A DNA stretch of 64,000 nucleotides from Eustoma russellianum (lineage: Eukaryota > Streptophyta > Magnoliopsida > Gentianales > Gentianaceae). The position numbers and the translations under genes were made by a program. This document shows positions 44,685-54,258 of the stretch, one piece after another. Position 1 is the first letter of the stretch. Every line of letters begins with the position of its first letter. Location of the stretch: NCBI GenBank assembly GCA_036186865.1, contig AP025047.1, positions 22,160,797-22,224,796 on the forward strand, given 5' to 3'. The notes beneath the pieces are model-generated. The model did not search any database, had not been told where the DNA came from, and saw nothing but the letters and a program-made list of their open reading frames with translations.

Positions 44685-45730
44685 ATGGCAATGACAACCT
44701 CAACCTCAACCTCTTCATCTCCCAAGCCTACTGCACTATTTTCCGGATCAAACACTAAAGCACCTATGTTTGATGCCCAAAATTATTCTTTGTGAAAATT
44801 TCGAATGATCAATCACTTGAAAGACTGTGGATTTGATATATGGAGAGCCGTTGTCAAAGGAATTGAAGTTCCTATGATTACCAACTCAAAAGGAGAATCA
44901 ATATTCAAAGATGAGGATGACTACACCGATGAAGAAAAGATAAGATTTGCCATTAATGGCAAAGCATTTGATATTCTCTCAAGTGCTCTCATCACCACCG
45001 AGCTTATAAGACTTCAAGGTCTTGAAACAGCCCATGAGGCATGGAAAAGGCTTGAAATGATACATGAAGGAACTGAGCAAGTAAGAATGGCCAAACGACT
45101 TATGCTCATGAAGGAGTATGAGATGTTCGGAATGAAAAGCGGTGAGAAGATTGAGGAGACAATCGATCGATTCACACGAATAGTGAATCAACTCTCCATG
45201 GTGGACAAGAAAATCTCAAATGAAGACCTTGTCTCAAAACTCCTCAATCTTTGCCAAGAGAATGGACACCCAAAGTCACCGCCATCACCGAATCAAAGAA
45301 TCTCAAGACTCTTACCCTTGATGATCTATCCGGTAATCTTCTTACTCATGAAATTCTTATTGATGAACAAAATAGGATGAACCCAATCAAGCCCACACAA
45401 ACATCACACAAAGGATTGGTGGTAGAGTCTGATGAATCGGATGAGGAAGTTGCCCTTCTAGTAAGAAAATTTAGAAGAATTGCAACTAGAAACAAAGCTC
45501 AAGCAAGAAAGTTTTTCAAAAGACCATCTAAATAAAAGGAAGCAAGTGAAAATTGCTATAGATGTGGTCGACCCGGTCATTTCATTGCCGATTGCCACGT
45601 AAAAGAGCCGCAAAAGCAAGAGAAGAAGGTCTTTCTTCAAAAGAAGAAAGCCCTCAATGCGGAGGTAACTACGTGGGATGATCTTCTTTCGGAATTGGAA
45701 GGAGAAGAGAGTGAAGATCAAGGTGTTTGA
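44685..45730 (+). pseudogene. gag: Copia B gag, broken
   Basis: From ATG 44685 the frame is Ser/Thr-rich, then reaches FDAQNYSL followed by TGA (44793-44795) where gag normally has tryptophan. It then continues with FRMINHLKDCGFDIW. The capsid part (LQGLETAHEAWKRLEMI, RMAKRLMLMKEYEMF) runs to about 45245, where one base is lost. The next frame (45251-45535) has EWTPKVTAITESKNL and a KFFKRPSK end at a TAA. The CCHC knuckle CYRCGRPGHFIADC follows at about 45556-45597. This is a SIRE-like gag with at least three lesions. Confidence 0.87.
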
Positions 45731-45739
45731 CTTGTTGCA

Positions 45740-46564
45740 ATGGTTGACAATTCAAAGATTCAACATACTTGTCTTATGGCAATTGAAGATGATCTTGAGG
45801 TAAATTCTAACCCTTCAAATTTTCATGATGAAATAGGAGATTTGCAAGATGATTTTGAAAAATTGAATCTAAAATATAAGCATTTGAAGAAAGAGTTCAA
45901 GAAATGCATCTTAGAGAATAAGAGCTTGCATGACAAGAATATTTTGATGTTTCAAGAGCATGACATCATACTCACCATGCATAAAACCGTAGCTCTCGAA
46001 AATGTAGAAACTAGAAAAGAATGTGAGAAACTAAAGTTAGACTTACAAAGACTAACAAATGGTAAAAACAATTTAGACATACTACTTGGCAATCAAAGAA
46101 TTGGAAATGATAAATCCGGTTCAGGATTTAATTCATCACTTTCTTCTATTAAACCTAAGTCCTTAAAGAAGAGGGCAAATAATAGAAAAACACAACAAAA
46201 TTCATCACCTTCTAAACCAAAGCATGTATCCACTTGTTTTCATTGCAACAAACTAGGACATGTGAAGAAAGCATGTAGAGCTAGATTTGAAATCACGTAT
46301 GTTTGGAAGCCTAAGGGTCGACAAGCTAACCCTAAAGGACCCAACCTTCAAAGGGTACCAATGCATACATCTTTTGGTTTTGTAGGCTTTCAAGATAAAT
46401 GGAGTAGCCAAAGAAGAAGGAACCAAATGGCTTATGGACAGCGGATGTTCAACGCACATGACCGGAGACAAAATGTTGTTCACCAAGCTCAAGCTCCAAG
46501 ATGGTGGAACGGTACATTTTGGCAATGGGAGAGCCAAAATCCTTGGACATGGAGAAATTGGTAA
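45740..46564 (+). CDS. Copia B gag C-terminal region with second zinc knuckle
   Basis: 274 codons. Residues about 30-125 are charged and heptad-like (DDFEKLNLKYKHLKKEFKK), probably a coiled coil. A second CCHC knuckle, CFHCNKLGHVKKAC, is near residue 167. After about residue 225 the frame is no longer the native one: the protease is read in the next frame, so a one-base change lies near 46430. This is the equivalent of the coiled-coil region at 11753-12517 of the nested copia. Confidence 0.75.
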   Translation: MVDNSKIQHTCLMAIEDDLEVNSNPSNFHDEIGDLQDDFEKLNLKYKHLKKEFKKCILENKSLHDKNILMFQEHDIILTMHKTVALENVETRKECEKLKLDLQRLTNGKNNLDILLGNQRIGNDKSGSGFNSSLSSIKPKSLKKRANNRKTQQNSSPSKPKHVSTCFHCNKLGHVKKACRARFEITYVWKPKGRQANPKGPNLQRVPMHTSFGFVGFQDKWSSQRRRNQMAYGQRMFNAHDRRQNVVHQAQAPRWWNGTFWQWESQNPWTWRNW

Positions 46565-46667
46565 CTCTTCTTTTACTATTAATAATGTATTATATGTAGA
46601 AGGGCTTAAGTATAATTTGATAAGTGTAGCCCACTATGTGATGCTAATTTTCAAACTAAATTTGTGA
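46434..46667 (+). pseudogene. Copia B protease
   Basis: It carries MDSGCSTHMTGDKMLF, the copia protease active site with intact Asp-Ser-Gly, and VHFGNGRAKILGHGEI. The frame ends in VAHYVMLIF at a stop before the GAG-pre-integrase region, which follows in another frame at 46664. In the nested copia element the same site has lost Ser-Gly. Confidence 0.85.
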
Positions 46668-48496
46668 AAAGAAAATGTGTTGTGAAAAAGAACGATAAGA
46701 TTGATTTTGAAGCTATATGTAAAAATGATGTTTACAAATTTAGCACACATGATTTGATATCACAAAATGTTTCTTGCCTAGTTGCCAAAAATGATTTGAC
46801 TCAACTATGGCATAGACGACTTGGACATATTAGTTTTAAAATTTTCAAAGATATTTGCAAAAATAAAAAAATCCAAGGCCTTCCAAAATTAAATTTCGAA
46901 AACCATGGCTTATGTGACACTTGTCAAAAGGCAAAACTTGTTAAAACAAGTTTCAAGACCAAAAGTGAAATCTCCACCACCAAACCTCTACAATTGCTTC
47001 ATATGGATTTGTATGGGGATATTGGTACGGCAAGTCTAAGTGGAAAACATTACACCTTTGTGATTGTAGATGACTTCTCTAGGTACACTTGGGTAATGTT
47101 CTTAGCTAAAAAGAATGATGCATGCCAAGAATTTATAAAACTTTGTAAGAGATTAGAAAACCAAAGAGAGGGCACAATTAAGGAAATTAGAAGTGATAGA
47201 GGTGGTGAGTTTGATAGAGAATTTCAAGAATTTTTTGTATCCAAAGGGTATGGACACAATTTCTCAGCTCCAAGAACTCCTCAACAAAATGGTGTTGCGG
47301 AAAAGAAGAATAGGACACTTCAAGAAATGAGTAGAGCCATGCTAAACGAATTTGAGCTACCCAAATATTTTTGGGCTGAAGCTGTAAATACCGCTTGTCA
47401 TGTGATCAATAGAGTTTATTTGAGACCATTTCTCAAAGAGACTCCTTATGAGATTTGGAAAGGTAGAGTACCAAATATTGGTTATTTCAAGATATTTGGT
47501 TGTAAGTGCTTTGTACTTAACACCAAAGATAACGTGGATAAACTCGAATTCAAAGTGGATGAAGGAATCTTTATGGGTTATTCGCAAATTAGCAACGCAT
47601 TTAGAGTATATAATAAAAGAAGCATGAAAGTTGAAGAATCAATTCATGTCAAATTTAGTGAATACAATGAGGATAAATCAAACATTAATGATGATGATGA
47701 TGAAATAATTGAAGTAAGCCTTATAGAGAAATATGAGAATCTAAAAGTTAATATTGTTATTGACCTTAGGATTGATCCCCTTATACCTAAGGTTGAAGAC
47801 GAAGAAGTAGGAGGAGATACCTCAAATTTACCGGATCCATATAAGTATAGGAAAGATCACCCTAAAGAATTGATATTAGGTGAAACTAGCCAAGGCATAA
47901 TGACTAGGAGAAAATTCAATGAAAATGCTTTCATTTCACAAGTTGAACCTAAAAATATAAAGGAGGCAATAAATGATGAAGATTGGGTATTAGCTATACA
48001 AGAAGAATTAAATCAATTTGAAAGAAGTGATGTTTTGGAATTAGTTGCTAAACCAAGTGATCATCCCGTACTAGGAACTAAATGGGTATTCAGAAACAAA
48101 ATGGATGATAAAGGAAACATCACTAGAAACAAAGCTAGGTTAGTAGCCCAAGGATATAGACAAGAGGAAGGCATAGACTATGATGAGACCTTTGCCCCCG
48201 TAGCTAGGTTAGAAGCTATTAGGATGCTATTAGCATATGCATGCTATAAGGATTTCAAACTATATCAAATGGATGTGAAATCCGCATTCTTGAATGGAAT
48301 AATTCAAGAAGAGGTCTATGTAGCTCAACCACCGGAGTTTGAAAATCACGATTATCCAAATCATGTTTTTAAACTCAAAAAGGCCCTTTATGGACTTAAA
48401 CAAGCTCCTAGGACTTGGTATGATAGGTTAAGTAACTTCCTACTTGAAAATGAGTTTTCAAGAGGAAAAGTCGACACTACTCTTTTTATTAAATAA
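46664..48496 (+). CDS. Copia B integrase and RT N-terminal half
   Basis: 610 codons open. In order: GAG-pre-integrase zinc part (LWHRRLGHISFK ... CDTCQKAK), integrase core with the acidic positions in LLHMDLYGDIG, IRSDRGGEF and NGVAEKKNRT, the linker IFGCKCFVLNTKDN, and the RT start (GTKWVFRNKMDDKGN, KARLVAQGYRQEEGIDYDE, MDVKSAFLNG, KKALYGLKQAPRTWYDRL). It ends at TAA at 48494-48496, just before the block with the catalytic YVDD. The integrase would be complete if expressed alone. Confidence 0.9.
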   Translation: MKRKCVVKKNDKIDFEAICKNDVYKFSTHDLISQNVSCLVAKNDLTQLWHRRLGHISFKIFKDICKNKKIQGLPKLNFENHGLCDTCQKAKLVKTSFKTKSEISTTKPLQLLHMDLYGDIGTASLSGKHYTFVIVDDFSRYTWVMFLAKKNDACQEFIKLCKRLENQREGTIKEIRSDRGGEFDREFQEFFVSKGYGHNFSAPRTPQQNGVAEKKNRTLQEMSRAMLNEFELPKYFWAEAVNTACHVINRVYLRPFLKETPYEIWKGRVPNIGYFKIFGCKCFVLNTKDNVDKLEFKVDEGIFMGYSQISNAFRVYNKRSMKVEESIHVKFSEYNEDKSNINDDDDEIIEVSLIEKYENLKVNIVIDLRIDPLIPKVEDEEVGGDTSNLPDPYKYRKDHPKELILGETSQGIMTRRKFNENAFISQVEPKNIKEAINDEDWVLAIQEELNQFERSDVLELVAKPSDHPVLGTKWVFRNKMDDKGNITRNKARLVAQGYRQEEGIDYDETFAPVARLEAIRMLLAYACYKDFKLYQMDVKSAFLNGIIQEEVYVAQPPEFENHDYPNHVFKLKKALYGLKQAPRTWYDRLSNFLLENEFSRGKVDTTLFIK

Positions 48497-48511
48497 CAAG
48501 GAAACCATCAA

Positions 48512-49294
48512 TTGCTTGTTCAAATTTATGTGGATGATATCATATTTGGTGCTACTAATGATTCTCTTTGTGAGCATTTTGCAAAATTGATGGAAGGAGA
48601 ATTTGAAATGAGCATGATGGGTGAACTCAACTACTTTCTTGGTCTTCAAATCAAGCAAACTCAAGATGGAGTATATATATCTCAAACAAAGTATACTAAG
48701 GATTTGCTCAAGAAGTACAAATTTGAGGATGGAAGAAGTGTGAGCACTCTGATGAGCACAAGTACAAAGCTTGACAAAGACGAAAAAGGAAAGCCGGTTG
48801 AGGTAACCAAATATAGGGGTATGATTTGTAGTTTACTTTATTTAACCGCTAATAGGCCGGATATTTTGCATGATGTGTGCTTATGTGCTAGATTTCAAAG
48901 TATGCCTAAAGAATCACATTTAGTTGCTATTAAACGTATCTTTAGGTATTTGAAAGGAACGTTGAACTTTGGTTTGTTTTATCCCAAAAATGGAAGTTTT
49001 GATTTAAGAGGGTATAGTGACCCCGATTATGCCGGAAATCTTATTGATAGGAAAAGCACCTCCGGGACGTGTCAATTCCTTGGAGATTGCTTAGAATCTT
49101 GGTTCTCCAAGAAACAAAATAGTGTGTCACTTTCAACGGCAGAATCCGAATATGTATCGGCCGCTTCGTGTTGCGCACAACTACTTTGGATGATCAACAC
49201 CTTGAACGATTACAATGTTAAGTTCGATAAAGTTCCCATCCTATGTGACAACACATCAGCCATAAGTATAGCACAAAACCCGGATCGATGTTGA
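48512..49294 (+). pseudogene. Copia B RT catalytic part and RNase H, 3' truncated
   Basis: It begins with LVQIYVDDIIFGATND (catalytic YVDD intact). Then come FLGLQIKQTQDG, RGMICSLLYLTANRPDI, RNase H DPDYAGNLIDRKSTSGTCQF (usual DADY is DPDY), STAESEYVSAASC and CDNTSAISIAQNPD. The frame then meets foreign sequence after 49285, so the RNase H C-terminus, polypurine tract and 3' LTR are missing. The break coincides with the start of the LINE fragment at about 49295. Confidence 0.88.
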
Positions 49295-49814
49295 ACAGTG
49301 AGTTCCAATCTCAACCATCTTGGACATAGTGTGATTTTCCCATCTTACATCAAATATCAAACACAAATTTAACTCATTTAAAACATCTTTTCATCATCAG
49401 AACAATTTATAACTTAACATAAGAGGCAGGAAAAGACACAAAACCATTAGTATCTTGCAACACCAAGATATAGAGAAGATGTAAATGCAACAAATCGAAC
49501 TGTAGAATAAATCATATCGAGGTTGCCTGTATTGAGTGATACAGGAAACAAAAAAAAACAAGGCCTGCGTCAAGCATGACGAATATGTCCTGTGCTAACA
49601 TCAAGCAAAACACAACTACGAACAAGAGATGGTAGAGGTTCCAGAGTGAAATAGCATGTCGCGGCATTCGACATACCATGTTGGGCCAGATAATGTACTG
49701 CTAAATTGGTCTCAATCGTCCAGACGGAGGGGCCCGCTAACACACTACCTTTATCCGCTTGGTCAGAAGTTGTGGTGAAATGCCCGCCTGCTGAAGGGGT
49801 ATAGTACCTGACGC
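49295..49814 (-). pseudogene. LINE 3 fragment, 3' part (RNase H end and 3' region) on minus
   Basis: Minus-strand reading matches LINE 1 RNase H end: KLASGTI, APPSGR, then a deletion of the RNase H core, then NLAVHYLAQHG, LPSLVRSCVLLDV (LINE 1 has MPAHYLAQHA and LPSMVRAAVSLDL). Further left, about 49527-49545, there is an inverted TGCCTGTA/TACAGG motif like those in the LINE 1 3' region. No poly-A run marks the left border. Confidence 0.75.
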
Positions 49815-51055
49815 AAGTTTAGTGCCATCGATCGATTTCTCCCACCGCCTCTATTGCCCTAAAAACAATTCAAAAATATAAAGGCAGCCCGATGATTGCC
49901 TTTACAGAGGATGAGATCACAACCCTAGCAGCTCCGTATCGATTCACGCTAGTGGGTACCTTCTGGTACAGTCATCCACTGATCGCCACCATTCGGTCTA
50001 CTCTCGATCGTATAGGATTTTCTAGACAGGTACATGTTGGTCTTTTGAATTCGACATACGTAGTGCTGCATTTTAATCAGGAAGCAGACTATTTGTGCTT
50101 CTTTGCGCGACAAAGTTGGACAATAGCAGACAAATATATGAAAGTTACAAGGTGGACTCGGATTACGACCCAAAAGTGGATGTGTCAATTGTTCCAATAT
50201 GGATTTCTCTACTAGTATTGCCAATTCATTTTCATCAAAAAGAGGCATTGTTTCAAATTGGCCGAATGTTGGGAACACCAATGAAATTGGACACATCAAC
50301 GGCTGAGGTGATTCGTCCTTTGGTAGCCAGACTATGTATGGAAGTTGATATATGACAAGAATTTCAAAACAAAATTTACATTCAGGTATCTAATCGAGTA
50401 ATCTCTCATCTTGTAATTTTTGAAGACCTTCCACTGTATTATGCGTCATGTTGTCGTCTCAGGCATAAGGCATCTACGTGTGGAAAGCAAGACCTAACAA
50501 CAAAACCTGCTCGTGATGGCGAATTGTAGGATAAGCGTGTTAATCATGTAGAAAAGGAGCCCGCTCAACTTTGGACCACTACAAAATCTACATCTGGGCA
50601 CACGAACGCACAATAGCCCCCTATCACGGCGGCACAACCATCGGTTATGTCTTCTTCCGATATGCATTTGCCTTCGGTTTTATATGCTCAGGATGTTTTG
50701 CATTTGAAAGGTGTTGATGACAGTTTGCTTAGTGAGTTACCTGCTAATCTAGAATCTTTCTCTTTATCTGATGGTGAGGTCGAACTAGTACAAGATCAGG
50801 CAAAATGGTCTGAAGATAATTCGGATGATGTAATTGTTCACTTCATTTGTGACCTAGTCCAGGAGGTTTGTCAACATAAGGCTCAGCAGCCTACGTTGAC
50901 TGACCCTTAGGAAGCCCCAGCTACATCTCCAGTATTTGGCGATCATAGGGTTTTCCGAAATCTGCCAAAATTATTACGGCGCCAAAATAAACAGTCTCAG
51001 CCGCTTTCACCGCCACTCCCACGATCGTTGGAAAGTAAATTGCCGGAGTGAGAAA
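49815..51055 (+). pseudogene. LINE 3 fragment, 5' leader and ORF1 on plus
   Basis: It faces the previous piece. ORF1 starts at 49892 (MIAFTEDEITTLAAPYRFTL), a DUF4283-type RNA-binding domain: VGTFWYSHPLIATIRSTL, LHFNQEADYLCFFARQSW and, after a frameshift near 50165, VDVSIVPIWISLLVLPIHF and KEALFQIGRMLGTPMKLD. A stop follows at 50353. A decayed CCHC-like segment (CCRLRHKASTC) is near 50440-50480. The ORF1 C-terminus at 50647-50910 has DVLHLKGVDDSLLSELP, matching LINE 2 (RLKGVDDCMLGDLP). The right border is near 51055. Confidence 0.82.
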
Positions 51056-52095
51056 GTGAGAACAAATAAAGAGAAAAATGGCTTGGGAAAGACCTATTTA
51101 TAGGATCCCATCTCGGCAGCCCAAGAGTCGCCTGAAATAAATGGCCCTCATTCGTGAAACGGCGGAATCCAAAAAGCTACGCAGCTGACACTCCGTGCTC
51201 TGTGCAAACAGTAAATGTGCAGACCAAGCCAATCAGAATTAGACGCGTGCCAGAACAGATAGCAGACCGAAGAATCTAGTCAGTGTCATCTGATCAGTTC
51301 AGCTAGAAGCCATCATTTAACGCTTCGTACTCTGAGCCCCTAATAAGTACGTTGAGCGGCCTAATCAAAGGTTGACACGTCATCAAGGGAAGGACAACAC
51401 AGGAAAAGCCTGAACAGATTAGCCTGCCCTCGCAGGTCAGCTCGGCCAGACTAATCTGGGGGGCAAGTGATGAGCCAAAAAATATCCCCCGTAAGTCAAT
51501 AACGGTCAACGCTGAGGTAGGGGCGTAAAAATGACTAAGTACAGCAGGTCGGCCTGGAGGTTGACTAGGTCATATGCGGACAAATAGTCCATCTCGGCCA
51601 CAGGGCTCCTTCCCAATCTCGGCCACAGGGCTCCTTCGCCATCTCGGCCACAGGGCACCTTCGCCATCTCGGCCGCACGGTCTCAGTGCCCTCTGAGGCC
51701 AAAGATCCCACCACGGACTAGAGGCCTCATTTAAGCCTAAGGGTCACATCTCGGCCACAAGGCCTCATCTCGGCCTACAGCCCCATCTCGGCCAAAGAGC
51801 TGAACTAGGCCTTGAATCCGATCTACCCCCGGTCTCGGGCCACTTTCTATGGCGTCAGTTACGAGCACCCCGAAAGACCCACTAATGCTCTTCGGAGTTG
51901 GTCACTTTCATCTCGGCAGGCTGACCCCATAACACCAGTCATCTCGGGCAAACATAGTTCTCATTCACTATACGCCCAAGCGGAGTTCAGCTCCCTAGTA
52001 GGTCTGACACCTCAACTTGACACGGGGTGTCACGTGGCTTCTTGGGTTGAAGCAGGGAGACCGAAATACATCCTTTTTCCATGCAATACATAATG
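51056..52095. repeat. GC-richer LTR-like region with minisatellite
   Basis: No coding frame. Two incompatible hints were seen: a purine tract CTGGGGGGCAAG at 51456-51467 followed by TGATGAGCC (51468), as at a polypurine tract/3' LTR border on plus; and a TATA-like box CCTATAAATAGG on minus near 51107-51118, as in an LTR on minus. A Ty3/gypsy Tat-like LTR is possible. Ends and target duplication were not found. Confidence 0.4.
51591..51690. repeat. 25-bp minisatellite ATCTCGGCCACAGGGCTCCTTCNCC-type
   Basis: ATCTCGGCC starts at 51591, 51616, 51641 and 51666, exactly 25 bp apart. Looser ATCTCGGCC copies follow near 51748, 51768 and 51785. Confidence 0.9.
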
Positions 52096-52753
52096 GACGA
52101 AAGTGATATTTGAAGGAAGAATGAAATTATATTGAGGCTTTGATTATGAAGCATTTTGAAGTTATTTATTCTTCAAGTGAGTACCAAAAAGATAAGAGTC
52201 AGAACCTTGCCAACTCTGGTATTTTCTATATGAAGATTTCTTCACAAAAGAAGAAAACAACAACATGCAATACATAATTAAGAAAAGGAAAAAGAATCCA
52301 CAAGATTTTGTGAAAATTTTAGCGGTTGGGAAAAACATTGTGTAAAAACTTTTGGTTGTCAAAATTTTTTGTCTTGGCAAAATAGCTCCAACGACATTTT
52401 GTTGAGAAAAGTTTGTTATGGGTTCAACTGTTGAAATTAATTTGCACTGTTGTATAAGTTCTTGTTGTTTGTCTTGAAAATACAATTACTGCCGGACATT
52501 ATAGAAAGACACAAAAATTCGAATTTACTACACGCTGAGAACTCAAGGTATATGAGACCATCTCACGGTCTATTATACATTGGAATCTGGATGTGTAGTC
52601 GAATTTTATTTGTTTTATTTTCCTTTTGAAAATTGCTTTGCTCTAGGTATATGATTTAATTTTATTGACTAACAAGGTGGGGAGAAAATTAAAACACATG
52701 TTTCTTTTAGTGGAAAATAACGTTATTTTAACTTTTGATTCCTTTAACATATT
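52096..52753. other. No gene recognised
   Basis: AT-rich DNA. A minus frame at 52485-52162 has no known domain. No LTR end or tail detected. Confidence 0.4.
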
Positions 52754-53186
52754 TGTTGAGAATCTCACATTGGCTAATTTGAGAAAAAATGCATGGCTTA
52801 TATGAGGATGAGTTACCACTACGCATTGCCTTAAGGTTTTTAGTGGATATGGGCCTCACCTCATGTAAGTCCAAGTTTCAACATGGTATCAGAACAGGTT
52901 TAAAATGTGGACTCAACCCTTGCCTGGCCCATGGTTGGCCACTTAATGTTTTCCCTCACTTAAGTCCAGATGTTCATGCCTGACTTATGGTTTGTGATTG
53001 AGGGCGGGTTGTAAGGCGCGTGAGTATGTCAAGCCACGTTGCCACGTGAGGACGGGTGTTGAGAATCCTACGTTGGCTAATTTGAGAAAAAATGCATGGC
53101 TTATATGAGGATGAGGTACCACTACCCATTGCCTTAAGGTTTTGAGTGGATATGGACCTCACCTCATGTAAGCCCAAGTTTCAACA
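52754..53186 (+). mobile_element. TRIM 2, 433-bp miniature LTR element
   Basis: LTRs of 130 bp at 52754-52883 and 53057-53186 (TGTTGAGAATC...TTTCAACA), the PBS TGGTATCAGAAC at 52884-52895 directly after the first LTR, a G-rich stretch GGACGGG before the second LTR, and a perfect ATATT duplication (52749-52753 and 53187-53191). The internal part is 173 bp with no coding capacity. The LTRs differ at few positions. The LTR does not contain a recognisable 5S rRNA promoter, so it is not evidently a Cassandra element. Confidence 0.94.
52884..52895 (+). promoter_or_regulatory. Primer binding site of TRIM 2
   Basis: TGGTATCAGAAC directly follows the LTR end ACA. It is the same variant site as in TRIM 1. 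Confidence 0.9.
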
Positions 53187-53191
53187 ATATT

Positions 53192-54035
53192 CCTTGTTTT
53201 TGTGTGATTTATATATGGAAATTTAACATTAGTGATGGACTTACCTCTTTAAAATTATACGGTAGAGAAGTTTTATGTTCAAATTCGGTCTTTTTAATTA
53301 TGTCCAAATTCACAAGATTCGACTGAAAATTCAAACCAATGATGTCTGTGTAATATTCTGGTGAAGCTATTATATGGTGAAGCTAGCACTTTGTCCAAGC
53401 TCGCATCTGTCACAATTTTGATTTTTTAGCTTTGCTACGCTTCGTTAATTGATGTTCACAATTCAAACCTCTCCCACCAAGTGAAATCTTCATTGTAGTT
53501 CAAGATTTGTACTCTATATGTTTGGACAACATGTTACTCAAAATAGCATTAGAAGCATTGACAATAAATCAGCAATCAATTTGGGTTAAATAGGAGATGA
53601 TATACAACCTTTTATAGTTTGAAAAGTTGTCTTGTAGCAGCTACATTTCAAGACACCAAAATTATGTCCACACATTGGGTTCTTATCGAGCTCACCTCTG
53701 AGTTTGATCGTGTGTTCAGTCTCTTCTCTTGGAACTCTCAATTTTCTCACCGAATACATCACCTAACACTCGCTGATACTATATGATGGGCTCATACTTT
53801 TGAGTTTGGTCTTGAGTTAGGTTAACCCGCTGATACTATATGATGGGCTCATACTTTTGAGTTTGGTCTTGAGTTAGGTTAACCTTTGAGTTTTTGACTA
53901 ATTTTGAATTTTGAATTTCCTTAATTGAAGGTTCGGATACACAATATCTGAGTTTGGTAATGTGCGTTACCAAATGCAAAATTCTGAGTTTAGTGCTGCG
54001 TTCGGTCACATGGATAAAAAGTTTTTTTGATGGTT
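53192..54035. other. Intergenic DNA with a 57-bp tandem duplication
   Basis: The only structure is a perfect duplication: a 57-bp unit starting CGCTGATACTATATGATGGG at 53771 is repeated at 53828, ending near 53884. The words GAGTTTGGTC/GAGTTT recur around it. No gene seen. Confidence 0.7.
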
Positions 54036-54040
54036 CACCT

Positions 54041-54246
54041 TGTTAATTGGTGAATGTAAGAGCTTGATAGGCAGAAAGCACTTTTTCATCTATATCTTTC
54101 ATTCTTACAATTACGCCCTATATGTACAAGTTCGGTATGGTATGTACAAGGAAAGAATAGCCAATCAAGTACAATCAAATATTCTTAAATCCCTACACTA
54201 GTGGATTCTTGAATGAGAATCTGCAAATTAAGGTAAATTTCTAACG
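54041..54246 (-). repeat. 3' LTR of copia C
   Basis: TGTTAATTGGTG to TTTCTAACG; the final CA of the LTR has become CG. It is about 200 bp, pairs with 58045-58252, and is preceded by CACCT. Confidence 0.9.
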
Positions 54247-54258
54247 TTCCCCCTCAAG
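54247..54258 (-). promoter_or_regulatory. Polypurine tract of copia C
   Basis: The plus text TTCCCCCTCAAG reads CTTGAGGGGGAA on the element strand, next to the 3' LTR. Confidence 0.85.

Noticed and set aside
44805..45380. Possible host gene (191-codon frame)
   Set aside because: It follows a PBS and has the copia gag signature; it is copia B gag.
45740..46564. Independent coiled-coil host protein
   Set aside because: A CCHC knuckle and its position between gag and protease, matched by the nested copia at 11753-12517, show it is part of the element.
52754..53186. Cassandra-type TRIM with a 5S rRNA promoter
   Set aside because: The 130-bp LTR shows no 5S internal promoter sequence that I can recognise.
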